A stretch of DNA of 59,206 nucleotides from JAKAXG01 sp035702985 (GCA_035702985.1 DASSZD010000074.1:1-59206); one strand, 5' to 3'. Positions 13,609-21,936 are shown, numbered from the stretch's first letter. Program-made: numbers and translations. Notes: generated from the letters alone by a model not told the origin.

Positions 13609-15237
13609 CTGCCGGTTAGCTTCACCCTCGACGGCCGCCCCGTCGAGGTGGACAGAGAGGACATCACGCTCCTGGAGGCTCTCCGGGAGCATCTCGGGGT
13701 GCGCTCGGTCAAGGACGGGTGCAGCCCTCAGGGCCAGTGCGGCTGTTGCACCGTCGTGATCGACGGCGCCGCCCGGGTGTCCTGCGTGACCCCGGTGCGG
13801 CGCGCCGCGGGACGCGACGTGCGCACGGTCGACGGCCTGGACCCGGGTCGCCGCCGGGACCTGGTCGACGCCTTCGTCGCCCGGGGGGCGTCCCAATGCG
13901 GGTTCTGCACCCCCGGGATCCTGTGCCGCCTGGCGGCCCTGCCGCCCGGGGCGTCGGCCCCGCAGGTGGAGAACGCCCTCCTGGCCCACCTGTGCCGATG
14001 CACCGGATGGCGTTCGATCGTGGACGCCGCCACCGGGAACGGAGCGGCCCCGGCGACGGGGCCGCTCGCCGACGCCCGGGCCAGCCTGGAGGGCGGCATC
14101 AGCCAGCGCACCGGCCCCGACCCGGCGCAGGGCAGGGGCGGCTTCGCCGACGACACCGCCCCCGCCGGTTGCCTGGTGGCCGTACCCGCCGCCGACGGCC
14201 GGGGCTGGGCGGTGGGCGCCACCCTGGCCGACGCCCGGGCCGCCGCCGGCAAGGTCCAGGGCCGTCGCAGCGGCCAGGAGCTCACCTACCCCGTCGAGGT
14301 ACCCCCCGGTGAGTGGGACCTGACCCTGCAGACCACCTGGGTGGAGCCGGCCTACCTGGAGCCGGACAGCTCCTGGTGCGAACCGGGCGGCACACCGGCC
14401 TCGCCGGCCGGCAACGGGGGGGATTTCGGCGCCAAGCGCACCTCCCCCGCGCCCGCCGCGGCCCGCCGGCTGGCGGACGAGTACGGCCGGCCGGTCCGGG
14501 TGGTGCTGGCCCGGGAGGACACCGTCCGCATGGGCGCCAAGCGGCCGCCGGTCGGCGTCGGTGTGCGGGCCGACGGGACCGGGCTGATCCGCCTGGCGTC
14601 CTGCACCGTGGCGGCCCCCGGGGATGCCCCCGGGGATGCCCCCGGAGACGCCCGGCCGGCCTCCGGCGATGCCCTCCTGGCCGCCGCGGTGGCCGCCGTG
14701 GCCCCCGGCCTGGCCGTGGAGCACGTGCCGGTCCCCGGACCGGCGGTCTCCCCCCATCTGCGCGCCGCCGGGGCGGCCGAAGCGGCGGTGGTGACCGCCG
14801 CCGCCGCGGCCGCGGCCTCGGGCCGGACGGCGGCCACCGTCACCTCCCCCGACGGAGCCCGGGCCCGGGCCGAGGTGGCCGTCGACGCCACCGGCTGGCC
14901 GGCCGGGGTGGCCGTGGAGGTGTACGCCGGCGACCCGCTCGACGAGGTGGTGCTGCGCTCCTACGTGGAGGGCGCCGCCCACATGGCCCTCGGCTGGGTG
15001 TGCAACGAGGGGATCGCCCTCGACCCCGACGGGGTGCCCACCGATCTCACCATCCGCTCGTTCGGGGTGCTGCGGGCCCGCGACACCCCGCCCGTGGCGG
15101 TGACCGTCCAGCCGGCCCGGCCCGGGGACGGTCCGAAGCGGGCGTCCGACGCCGTGTTCGCGGCGGTGGCGGCCGCCACGTGGCTGGCCCAGGGCCTACC
15201 GTCGAGATGGCCCACAAGGAGAGGAACCAGAAGATGA
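13609..15237 (+). CDS. Miniature xanthine-dehydrogenase-like protein with two [2Fe-2S] centres
   Basis: About 540 residues. Counted from GTG 13648, the first ferredoxin-type cluster is C25/C31/C33-34/C46 and the second is C84/C87/C116/C118 (CGFCTPG, CRCTG). These match the small subunit of the xanthine dehydrogenase/CO dehydrogenase family. The rest echoes the molybdenum subunit (VEPAYLEPD, GGDFGAKR, ALGWVCNEG) but is about 300 residues shorter than a normal one. The C-terminal GVGE motif carrying the catalytic Glu reads GDGPK. The conserved N-terminal strand (SFTLDGRPVEV) lies upstream of GTG 13648 with only CTG 13609 as possible start. A 12-bp unit repeated three times at about 14617-14650 encodes GDAP repeats. 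It overlaps ridA as ATGA. Confidence 0.72.
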   Translation: MPVSFTLDGRPVEVDREDITLLEALREHLGVRSVKDGCSPQGQCGCCTVVIDGAARVSCVTPVRRAAGRDVRTVDGLDPGRRRDLVDAFVARGASQCGFCTPGILCRLAALPPGASAPQVENALLAHLCRCTGWRSIVDAATGNGAAPATGPLADARASLEGGISQRTGPDPAQGRGGFADDTAPAGCLVAVPAADGRGWAVGATLADARAAAGKVQGRRSGQELTYPVEVPPGEWDLTLQTTWVEPAYLEPDSSWCEPGGTPASPAGNGGDFGAKRTSPAPAAARRLADEYGRPVRVVLAREDTVRMGAKRPPVGVGVRADGTGLIRLASCTVAAPGDAPGDAPGDARPASGDALLAAAVAAVAPGLAVEHVPVPGPAVSPHLRAAGAAEAAVVTAAAAAAASGRTAATVTSPDGARARAEVAVDATGWPAGVAVEVYAGDPLDEVVLRSYVEGAAHMALGWVCNEGIALDPDGVPTDLTIRSFGVLRARDTPPVAVTVQPARPGDGPKRASDAVFAAVAAATWLAQGLPSRWPTRRGTRR

Positions 15238-15596
15238 GCAACACCCCTGCCCGCCCGGTCGGTCCCTACACCCCTGCCGTACGCGCCGGAGACTGGCTGG
15301 TCTGCAGCGGCCAGGTGCCCCTCAAGGACGGCCAGCTGGTGGCGGGCGGCGTGGCCGAACAGACCCGCCAGTGCGTGGAGAACGTGCGGGCCCTGCTCGA
15401 GAGCCACGGCGCCCGCCTGGAGCAGGTGGCCAAGACCACCGTGTTCCTCACCGACATCGCCGACTACGCCGAGATGAACGACGCCTACATGGACGCCCTG
15501 GGCGCCCACCGCCCGGCCCGCTCGGCGGTGGCGGTGGCCGGCCTGCCCCTCGGCGCCCGGGTCGAGATCGAGGCGTGGGCCTACCTGGGCGCCTGA
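15234..15596 (+). CDS. ridA: RidA/YjgF-family enamine/imine deaminase
   Basis: A 120-residue RidA-family protein: VGPYTPAVRAGDWLVCSGQVP at the start, NVRALLESHG in the middle, and the signature end ARSAVAVAGLPLGARVEIEAWA with the conserved Arg and Glu. RidA hydrolyses reactive 2-aminoacrylate-type enamines from PLP enzymes. ATG 15234 overlaps the upstream TGA and has AAGGAGAGG 9 bases before it. A homologue occurs near the MBL-fold gene in mycobacteria (Rv3678c, from memory). Coupling to the xanthine-dehydrogenase-like gene is unusual and may point to a shared substrate pathway. Confidence 0.93.
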   Translation: MSNTPARPVGPYTPAVRAGDWLVCSGQVPLKDGQLVAGGVAEQTRQCVENVRALLESHGARLEQVAKTTVFLTDIADYAEMNDAYMDALGAHRPARSAVAVAGLPLGARVEIEAWAYLGA

Positions 15597-15605
15597 CCTG
15601 GCGTC

Positions 15606-15634
15606 CCCGGCCGCCGGCGGGACGGCGGGCCGGG
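15606..15634. terminator. Imperfect GC hairpin between convergent ridA and glnR
   Basis: CCCGGCCGCC pairs with GGCGGGCCGGG across a 7-base loop with one bulged G. It lies between the two convergent stops. Confidence 0.4.
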
Positions 15635-15639
15635 CCGGG

Positions 15640-16320
15640 TCAGGCCCCCCACCGGGACTGCCCGAAGCGGTAACCCACCGAGCGGACGGTCGAGATCAGG
15701 TTGGCCTGCTCCTCGCCCAGCTTGGCCCGCAGCCGCCGGATGTGCACGTCCACGGTCCGGGCCCCCCCGTAGTACTCGTAACCCCACACCCGCGACAGCA
15801 GCGTCTCCCGGGTGAACACCTTGCCCGGGTGGGTGGCCAGGAACTTGAGCAGCTCGTACTCCATGTAGGTCAGGTCGAGCGGGCGTCCGCCCAGCGCCGC
15901 CTGGTAGGTCTCCAGGTTGAGCACCAGCGGCCCGTACTCCACCAGGTCGGGCCGGGTGCCCCGCCCGGTCCGCCAGAACAGGTGGGCCAGGCGGGCCTCC
16001 AGCTCGCTGGGCCGCCACGGCGTTACGCAGAAGTCGTCGAAGAGATCCTCCCGCAGCTCCAGCTCCGCCAGCTGCTCGGCGGTGACGACCAGCAGCAGCG
16101 GCGACAGGGGGGCGTCCCGTTTGCGCAGCGCCCGGCACAGGGCGAAGGCCCCTTCCGGGTCGGAGTCGGCGCACACCACCGCCCCGGCCCAGCCGTCGTC
16201 GGGTTCCAGCCGTTCGGCCGCCTGGGGGGACGACACCGCCTTCCACGGGTAGCCACCACCGTCCAGGGACTGGGCCAGCTGGGGCGGGGCCGGATCAGGA
16301 AAAAGCAGGAGGGGCTCCAC
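15640..16320 (-). CDS. glnR: GlnR-type orphan OmpR-family nitrogen regulator
   Basis: A 226-residue protein with a divergent receiver domain (1-120) and a C-terminal winged helix (about 128-222). The DNA-binding end, with VWGYEYYGGARTVDVHIRRL and STVRSVGYRF, is very close to what I know of actinobacterial GlnR. The receiver lacks a standard phosphorylation pocket, as is typical for GlnR. It is encoded 51 bp downstream of a glutamine synthetase gene on the same strand, and a GlnR-like box lies between the two synthetase genes. Start GTG 16320. Expected targets are glnA, glnII and ammonium transport genes. Confidence 0.9.
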   Translation of the reverse strand: MEPLLLFPDPAPPQLAQSLDGGGYPWKAVSSPQAAERLEPDDGWAGAVVCADSDPEGAFALCRALRKRDAPLSPLLLVVTAEQLAELELREDLFDDFCVTPWRPSELEARLAHLFWRTGRGTRPDLVEYGPLVLNLETYQAALGGRPLDLTYMEYELLKFLATHPGKVFTRETLLSRVWGYEYYGGARTVDVHIRRLRAKLGEEQANLISTVRSVGYRFGQSRWGA

Positions 16321-16371
16321 GACCTCGCCCTCGATCCCCTCAGGCCGCCCGGCCGCCGGCCGCCCGACCGG

Positions 16372-17712
16372 TCACAGCGACGTGAGGTACCGGCGCCACT
16401 CGAACGCGGTGACCTCAGCCTTGTAATCGGCCCATTCCGCCCGCTTGTTGCGCACGAACCACTCGAACACGTGGTCGCCCAGGACCTCGGCCATGAGGGG
16501 GGAGGACTCCATGGCGTCGACCGCCTCGGACAGGGACCCCGGCAACGCCTCGATCGCCTCCCCGGCCCGCTGGGCCGGGGACAGCTCGTAGAGGTTGGCG
16601 GCCGCTTCCGGGGGCAGGTGGTAGCCCTTCTCGATGCCGGTCAACCCCGCCGCCAGCACCGCCGCGAACGCCAGGTAGGGGTTGGCCGCCGAATCCGGAG
16701 CCCGGTACTCGATCCGGGTGGACTCCGGTTTGCCGGACTTGGTGGGCGGGACCCGGACCAGGGCGGAGCGGTTGTTGCGGGCCCACGAGATGTACACCGG
16801 CGCCTCGTAGCCGACGATCAGGCGCTTGTAGGAGTTGACCCACTGGTTGGTCACCGCCGTGAGCTCCTTGGCGTGGGCCAGCACCCCGGCGATGAAGTGG
16901 CGGGCCACGCTGGACAGGTTGTACTCGTCCTTCTCGTCGAAGAAGGCGTTGCGGTCCCCGTCGAACAGCGACATGTGGGTGTGCATCCCCGACCCCTGGA
17001 CCCCCGGCAGCGGCTTGGGCATGAACGTGGCCATCACCCCGTGCTTGGCCGCGATCTCCTTCACCACCATCCGCACCGTCATCACCGTGTCGGCCATGGT
17101 CAGGGCGTCGGTGTAGCGCAGGTCGATCTCGTGCTGGCTGGGGGCGTCCTCGTGCTGGCTGTACTCCACCGGGATGCCCATGTCCTCCAGCGTGAGGACC
17201 GTCTCCCGGCGCAGCTGGCTGGACAGGTCGTGGGTGGTCAGATCGAAGTACGAGCCGTGGTCCAGCGGGACCGGGGCGGCGGAGGCCGGGCCGTCGGTCC
17301 GGTTGAAGTAGAAGTACTCGAGCTCGGGGGCGACGAAGAACGAGAAGCCCATCTGCCGGGCCCGCTCCAGCGCCCGGCGCAGCACGTGGCGGGGATCCCC
17401 GCCGAAAGGGGACCCGTCCAGGTCGACCACGTCGCACACCACCCGGGCCACCGGGATGCCGTCCGCCAGGTAGGGGAGCAGCTGGAAGGTCTTGGCGTCG
17501 GGCCGGGCCAGCACGTCGCTCTCCTGCACCCGGCTGAAGCCGTCTATGGTCGAACCGTCGAAGGTCATGCCCTCGGCCAGGGCGTTCTCCAGCTCGGCCG
17601 GGGTGATCTGGAACGACTTGGGCGTGCCCAGCACGTCGGTGAACCACAGCTGCACGAAGCGGACACCGCGCTCCTCCACGGTGCGCAGCACGTAATCCTG
17701 TTGGCGCTCCAC
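16372..17712 (-). CDS. glnA: Glutamine synthetase type I (GlnA2-like, GSI-alpha)
   Basis: A 446-residue GSI enzyme making glutamine from glutamate, ammonia and ATP as a dodecamer. Hallmarks include FDGSTIDGF, APELEYFYF, the HTHMSLF metal/substrate motif, NSYKRL and the RIEYRAPDSAANPYLAF region. Length and N-terminus (ERQQDYVLRTVEERGVRFVQL) are close to mycobacterial GlnA2. The region where GSI-beta is adenylylated reads NLYEL rather than the usual NLYDLPP, so adenylylation control is doubtful. GTG 17712 has TAACGT 7 bases upstream, implying a leaderless mRNA. GlnR is encoded directly downstream. Confidence 0.95.
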   Translation of the reverse strand: MERQQDYVLRTVEERGVRFVQLWFTDVLGTPKSFQITPAELENALAEGMTFDGSTIDGFSRVQESDVLARPDAKTFQLLPYLADGIPVARVVCDVVDLDGSPFGGDPRHVLRRALERARQMGFSFFVAPELEYFYFNRTDGPASAAPVPLDHGSYFDLTTHDLSSQLRRETVLTLEDMGIPVEYSQHEDAPSQHEIDLRYTDALTMADTVMTVRMVVKEIAAKHGVMATFMPKPLPGVQGSGMHTHMSLFDGDRNAFFDEKDEYNLSSVARHFIAGVLAHAKELTAVTNQWVNSYKRLIVGYEAPVYISWARNNRSALVRVPPTKSGKPESTRIEYRAPDSAANPYLAFAAVLAAGLTGIEKGYHLPPEAAANLYELSPAQRAGEAIEALPGSLSEAVDAMESSPLMAEVLGDHVFEWFVRNKRAEWADYKAEVTAFEWRRYLTSL

Positions 17713-17719
17713 GCCCGAG

Positions 17720-17725
17720 ACGTTA
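17720..17725 (-). promoter_or_regulatory. -10 box TAACGT of glnA
   Basis: On the minus strand TAACGT ends 7 bases before GTG 17712. The GlnR-like box is centred about 60 bp upstream of the implied transcription start. Confidence 0.5.
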
Positions 17726-17764
17726 GTGACCGGGCCGTCCGCCACCCCCCGTGGCCGACCTGAT

Positions 17765-17780
17765 GTCACACACTCGTAAC
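17765..17780. promoter_or_regulatory. Candidate GlnR box between glnA and glnII
   Basis: GTCAC-ACACTC-GTAAC matches the actinobacterial GlnR half-site layout (gTnAC-n6-GnAAC). It sits in the 147-bp divergent region, so one box could serve both genes. Confidence 0.6.
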
Positions 17781-17859
17781 ACGCCGACCGGGCTCCGGGG
17801 TCGGAAGGCGTGCCAGAATGACCGGCGATCACGAGAGCACCCCGAAGGAGCAACCGCGC

Positions 17860-18870
17860 GTGACCATCAAGGCCGAGTACATCTGGATCGACGGCACGGA
17901 GCCGACCCCGCTCCTGCGCTCGAAGACCAAGATCCTGCCGCACCCCACCACCGACCTGCCGATCTGGGGTTTCGACGGATCGAGCACCCACCAGGCGCCG
18001 GGCAAGGCGTCGGACTGCGTGCTGAAGCCGGTGTTCTCCTGCCCCGACCCCATCCGCGGTGGCGGTGACCTGCTCGTCCTGTGCGAGGTGCTGCTCACCG
18101 ACATGACCCCCCACCCGACCAACACCCGGTCGAAGCTGGTGGAGGTGGCCGACCGGTTCGGGGACCAGGAGCCGATCTTCGGCCTGGAGCAGGAGTACAC
18201 CCTGTTCAAGGGCAGCCGGCCGCTGGGCTTCCCGGACCAGACCGGCTACCCCGCCCCGCAGGGTCCCTACTACTGCGGCGTGGGGGCCGACGACATCTAC
18301 GGCCGGCCGCTGGTCGAGGCCCACCTGGACGCCTGCATCAAGGCCGGGCTGTCGCTGTCGGGCATCAACGCCGAGGTCATGCCCGGCCAGTGGGAGTTCC
18401 AGGTCGGCCCGCTGCCGCCGCTGGACGTGGCCGACCAGCTGTGGGTGGCCCGCTGGCTGCTGCACCGCATCGGCGAGAACTTCGGTATCTCCGTCACCCT
18501 GGACCCCAAGCCGGTGCGCGGTGACTGGAACGGCGCCGGCTGCCACACCAACTTCTCCACCGCCGCCATGCGCAGCAACTACGACGCCGTGATCGTCGCC
18601 GCCGAAGCCCTCGGCAAGAACGCCGACGAGCACGTCGCCGGCTACGGACACGGTATCGAGGACCGCCTGACCGGCCATCACGAGACCGCCCACTACAGCC
18701 AGTTCAGCTACGGCGTCTCCGACCGGGGCGCCTCGGTGCGCATCCCCTGGCAGGTGGAGAAGGACGGCCAGGGGTACCTGGAGGACCGCCGCCCCAACGC
18801 CAACGCCGACCCCTACGTGGTGACCCGGCTCATCACCAACACGTGCTGCTCGGCCCTGGCCGGAAGCTGA
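17860..18870 (+). CDS. glnII: Glutamine synthetase type II (eukaryote-like)
   Basis: A 336-residue GSII enzyme. Diagnostic segments are KAEYIWIDG at the N-terminus, LPIWGFDGSST, FGLEQEYTLF, GPYYCGVG, MPGQWEFQVGP, DWNGAGCHTNFST and RGASVRIPW. It forms decamers, is heat-labile in other species, and lacks adenylylation. GTG 17860 is preferred over ATG 17818 because it is preceded by AAGGAG at proper spacing and matches the known family start (VTIKAEYIW). It is divergent from GSI, and transcription is probably activated by GlnR under nitrogen limitation. Confidence 0.96.
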   Translation: MTIKAEYIWIDGTEPTPLLRSKTKILPHPTTDLPIWGFDGSSTHQAPGKASDCVLKPVFSCPDPIRGGGDLLVLCEVLLTDMTPHPTNTRSKLVEVADRFGDQEPIFGLEQEYTLFKGSRPLGFPDQTGYPAPQGPYYCGVGADDIYGRPLVEAHLDACIKAGLSLSGINAEVMPGQWEFQVGPLPPLDVADQLWVARWLLHRIGENFGISVTLDPKPVRGDWNGAGCHTNFSTAAMRSNYDAVIVAAEALGKNADEHVAGYGHGIEDRLTGHHETAHYSQFSYGVSDRGASVRIPWQVEKDGQGYLEDRRPNANADPYVVTRLITNTCCSALAGS

Positions 18871-18895
18871 CACCGAGCCGATAGCGCCCTACTGC

Positions 18896-18927
18896 GGGCC
18901 GGCGGTCACCCGGGTGGCCGCCGGCCC
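18896..18927. terminator. Strong bidirectional hairpin terminator
   Basis: GGGCCGGCGG (18896-18905) and CCGCCGGCCC (18918-18927) form a perfect 10-bp stem, with an inner CAC/GTG helix. It lies between convergent glnII and the avidin-like gene. Confidence 0.7.
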
Positions 18928-18937
18928 AGCCGCGTCA

Positions 18938-19321
18938 TCAGACGGACCGTCGGAACACGTCGTGGCCCACGACGGTGGCCTTCCAGTCCTCTCCCTCGGC
19001 CGTCTCGGTGGTCATCAGCCAGGTCGTCTGCATCTCCCCGCGGGCCGGGAAGAACTGGCCGGTCCACGCAGTCACGCAGTGGGCCTCGGTCCAGTCCACG
19101 AGGAACGAGAGCAGCACGGCCGGGCCTTCGGGAGGCACGTCGTAGATGCCCATGACCGGGTGGGACCGCCCGGCCAGAGGACCGAACCCGGAGCGGTAGG
19201 TGCCCCGCAGGCCGCCCTGGCCGTCCACCTCCAGGACCAGGTAGGAACCCAGCTGGTTCACCCAGGTCCCGGTGAGCGCGACCTCGGCGACCGGCAGGCC
19301 GGAATGAGTGCTAGTCGTCAT
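18938..19321 (-). CDS. Streptavidin/avidin-family biotin-binding protein, no signal peptide
   Basis: A 127-residue protein that aligns along its length with streptavidin. The expected biotin-pocket residues are at equivalent places: N22 and S26 (WVNQLGS), Y42 and S44 (GTYRSG), W77, T84 and W86 (HCVTAWTGQ), W101 (TTWLM), W113 (DWKATVVGHD) and D121. Streptavidin Ser88 is Cys82 here. Unlike secreted streptavidin there is no signal peptide, so it should stay in the cytoplasm. ATG 19321 lies 4 bases after the stop of a patatin-like gene, forming a two-gene operon. GTG 19333 is an alternative start. A role in biotin storage or sensing, or in binding a biotinyl-protein, is inference. Confidence 0.9.
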   Translation of the reverse strand: MTTSTHSGLPVAEVALTGTWVNQLGSYLVLEVDGQGGLRGTYRSGFGPLAGRSHPVMGIYDVPPEGPAVLLSFLVDWTEAHCVTAWTGQFFPARGEMQTTWLMTTETAEGEDWKATVVGHDVFRRSV

Positions 19322-19325
19322 GGCC

Positions 19326-20483
19326 TCACCCAACCCCGTCCGGCCCGCTTCGGGCAGAGGCGAAATCCCCGACCTGGCCGGCGCCGTCCGGCCTGCCCGG
19401 CCCGTACCTGCCCGACAGGGCCCGCCGGGCGTCGGCCCGCCCGGCCAGCATGAACTCCGCCCAGTCCCGGGTGGACAGGAACTGGCGGTAGAAGCCCACC
19501 CCCCGGACCTTGCTGTAGGGCACCGGCTCGATCGGGATCACCGTGCAGCGCCGGCGCAGGCGGCCCAGGTTGGTGCGGGCCAGCTCCACCTGCTGGCTGG
19601 TGCGCACCTGGCTGGCCACGTAGAGGATGCTGGCCCGCCGGTCCTGCCATCCGCGGGCGTCCTCGCCCACGAACCCGGGCGGGTAGAAACCGTTGACCGC
19701 CACCGCCACGTCGGGGGGCCGTTCGAGGTCCAGAGCCGGCCGCACCGGGAAGATGTCGACGATGCCGCCGTCGCACCAGTGGTACCCGTCCAGCTCCACC
19801 GGCTCGATGAACAACGGCAGTGACACCGCCATGCGCACCGCCCGGGCCACCGTCACCTCGGGGTGGGTGAGGGGACCGAGGTACTCGGTGCGGTTCTCCT
19901 CGATGTTCCAGATGGGCGCATAGGCCGGTACGGGCATCTGGCCCAGCCGCATGTCCCCCAGCAGGTCCCGGTACACCTCCTCCATCCGTTCCCCCCGGAC
20001 CAGGCCGATGAAGCCCCGCGCCCCGGTCGGGCCGACGCGGGCCAGGGCCTGCCAGTCCACGTCCACGTACCGGTCGGGCCGCAGCCCGAGGCAGAACTCC
20101 GCCACCTCGTCGGCGGGCAGGCCGGCCGCCAGCGGGAACCCGAACAGCGCCGACCCGGAACAGACCGAGATCACCGACGGGGTCGCGCCCGCCTCCTCCA
20201 GGGCCCGGGCCACCCCGACCAGCGACGCCAGGGCCCCGCTACCGCCGGTTGCCAGCAGCCCCACCCGCCGGCCCTCGAGGCCGGGCAGCGGCAGCGGATC
20301 GGCCGGGGGGAACGGGGAGCCGGGGGGCGGTCCGGCGGGGTCGCCGGGCAGGCGGACCAGCGCCCTGCGGGTGTCGGTGAGGAAGCCGAGGTCGTCGCCG
20401 ATACCAGCGAGGACCTCCCGGCCCCGGGCCAGCGCGTCGAAATACTGACGGAGGCGGAACACGTCCAGCACCGAACTGAGCAC
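19326..20483 (-). CDS. Patatin-like phospholipase/acyl hydrolase
   Basis: A 385-residue patatin-domain protein. The Gly-rich oxyanion loop is GGSGALAS (about 80-87), the nucleophile elbow reads VCSGSALFG with S109, and the catalytic Asp is D238 in WCDGGIVD. The elbow departs from GxSxG at both flanking glycines, so activity may be altered. There is no signal peptide or transmembrane segment. A helical N-terminal extension of about 70 residues and a disordered tail flank the domain. Start GTG 20483, or GTG 20471 if the TAGGGT at 20482-20487 is the -10 box. It is the first gene of an operon with the avidin-like gene. Confidence 0.85.
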   Translation of the reverse strand: MLSSVLDVFRLRQYFDALARGREVLAGIGDDLGFLTDTRRALVRLPGDPAGPPPGSPFPPADPLPLPGLEGRRVGLLATGGSGALASLVGVARALEEAGATPSVISVCSGSALFGFPLAAGLPADEVAEFCLGLRPDRYVDVDWQALARVGPTGARGFIGLVRGERMEEVYRDLLGDMRLGQMPVPAYAPIWNIEENRTEYLGPLTHPEVTVARAVRMAVSLPLFIEPVELDGYHWCDGGIVDIFPVRPALDLERPPDVAVAVNGFYPPGFVGEDARGWQDRRASILYVASQVRTSQQVELARTNLGRLRRRCTVIPIEPVPYSKVRGVGFYRQFLSTRDWAEFMLAGRADARRALSGRYGPGRPDGAGQVGDFASARSGPDGVG

Positions 20484-20592
20484 CCTACGAACCTGGTACC
20501 GGACGCCGGCCCGGCAACAGAGACCTTCGCCCTCTGGTGGGTGCCGCCCTCAACCGCTACATCTGATCTTCAGGGAAAAAGGAGGACCTCTG

Positions 20593-21039
20593 ATGCGTGG
20601 AACCCTCAAACGGGCGGCCAGCGGTCTGGCCGTGGGCAGCGGGGCGTTGCTGCTGAAACCCGGGAGCCCAGTCAACCGGGCGGGCTGTCACGGGCTGCAG
20701 TACACCGCCCGCCACCTGCGCTACGCGGCCGGCCGCCTGGACGGGCTCAGCTACCGGCTGGCCGGCCGCCACCCCGATCCCAACGTCACCGACGACATAC
20801 TGGCCGACCGCATCCGCTCGGAGCTGGGCGGCCTGGAGAAGCGGCTGGACCTGCCGCACGTCCACGTCATGGTGGAGAAGCACGTGGCCCTGCTCCACGG
20901 CGACGTGCCCTCCGCCGAGGACGCCGAGGCCGTCGAGCGGGCGGTGTCGCAGGTGGCCGGGGTCAGAGGGGTGAAGTCGCACCTGCACGTGGGCCTGATC
21001 GACGGTGACACCCGGCCCTCCGAGGGCCACCGGGCCTGA
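20593..21039 (+). CDS. BON-domain protein
   Basis: A 148-residue protein with a basic N-terminus followed by a BON-type domain (about 64-140): DDILADRIRSELG, VHVMVEKHVALLHGDVP, AEAVERAVSQVAGVRGVKSHLHV. BON domains bind phospholipid or ligands and occur in envelope- and osmotic-stress proteins. A residual hydrophobic stretch (SGLAVGSGALLL) near the N-terminus is not a clear signal peptide. The start has a strong AGGAGG 7 bases upstream. It converges on an EamA transporter gene with only 3 bases between the stops. Confidence 0.8.
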   Translation: MRGTLKRAASGLAVGSGALLLKPGSPVNRAGCHGLQYTARHLRYAAGRLDGLSYRLAGRHPDPNVTDDILADRIRSELGGLEKRLDLPHVHVMVEKHVALLHGDVPSAEDAEAVERAVSQVAGVRGVKSHLHVGLIDGDTRPSEGHRA

Positions 21040-21042
21040 CCG

Positions 21043-21930
21043 CTACCGGTCGGCCCGGGCCCTGCCCTCGTCGAAATGACCCGAGGTCTCCTTGGCCCGG
21101 GACAGCTCGATGGCCGACACCGTCATTCCCACCCCGGCGGCGATCGCCGGCAGGATCCACCACCCGCCCCGCATCGGCTCGGCGAAGACCGCCGCCCCCC
21201 AGATGATCGACAGGTACGGGTCGGCCAGCGTGATGCCCGGCTGGGCCACCACCAGCCGGGCCGAGCTGACCGCGTTCTGGTGCATCCACACCGCGAAGGC
21301 GCCCACCGCGATGGCCGACCACAGCTGCCATGACGTGAACACCCCGGCCATGCCGCCGGAGGAGAACTGCTCGGTCATCCCCTTGGTGAGCGACGCGGCC
21401 AGCCCGTAGGCGGTGCCGGTGCCGATGCCCAGGATGGCGCCCCGCCTGTTCGGGTCCTTCCAGCGGACCCCCAGCACGTAGCAGGTGACCACCACTCCGG
21501 CGGTGGCGATGATGGCCAGGAGGTAGATGTACCAGCTGGCCGGGTTGGCCCGGCCCCGGCCGGGGCCGAGGAAGGCGATGAGGGCGATGGTCGACAACGT
21601 CATGCCCACTATCGACACCCAGCCCCGGCGGCCCAGATGGGCCCCCAGCCACAGGCGGGCGGCCACCATGGTCATGGGCAGCTCCAGCACCAGCAGCGGC
21701 TCCACCGCCGACAGACTGCCCAGGCCCAGCCCGATGGCCTGCAGGAAGAACGAGGCGGCCATGCACAGGATGCCGGCGAACCACTTCTTGGTGTGCAGCA
21801 GGTTCTTGATCAGCTGCAGCGAGAACTGCTGGTCCTCGTTCTGGTCCCGGTTGGCCGCCCGCTGCAGGATGTTGGAGCCGGCGTTGCCGGCGGCGGCCAG
21901 AAAGCCGAGAACGTACGCCAGCAGTATCAC
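21043..21930 (-). CDS. DMT-superfamily (EamA-like) transporter
   Basis: A 295-residue integral membrane protein with about nine or ten hydrophobic helices arranged as two related halves, as in drug/metabolite transporters. Recognisable segments include FFLQAIGLGLGSLSAVEPLLVLELP and LADPYLSIIWGAAVFAEP, the latter the usual EamA end motif. The substrate cannot be predicted. The C-terminus is hydrophilic and charged. GTG 21930 follows TAGGTC by 6 bases, so it is probably leaderless. Confidence 0.85.
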   Translation of the reverse strand: MILLAYVLGFLAAAGNAGSNILQRAANRDQNEDQQFSLQLIKNLLHTKKWFAGILCMAASFFLQAIGLGLGSLSAVEPLLVLELPMTMVAARLWLGAHLGRRGWVSIVGMTLSTIALIAFLGPGRGRANPASWYIYLLAIIATAGVVVTCYVLGVRWKDPNRRGAILGIGTGTAYGLAASLTKGMTEQFSSGGMAGVFTSWQLWSAIAVGAFAVWMHQNAVSSARLVVAQPGITLADPYLSIIWGAAVFAEPMRGGWWILPAIAAGVGMTVSAIELSRAKETSGHFDEGRARADR

Positions 21931-21936
21931 CCCCCC

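Noticed and set aside
12421..14982. Long upstream extension of the mrp frame on the minus strand
   Set aside because: It lies antisense to the sufR-like, A-type carrier and xanthine-dehydrogenase-like genes; the domain starts at GTG 12420.
17818..17859. ATG 17818 as the glnII start
   Set aside because: The 14 extra residues are not family-like, whereas GTG 17860 has AAGGAG at the right distance and gives the standard N-terminus.
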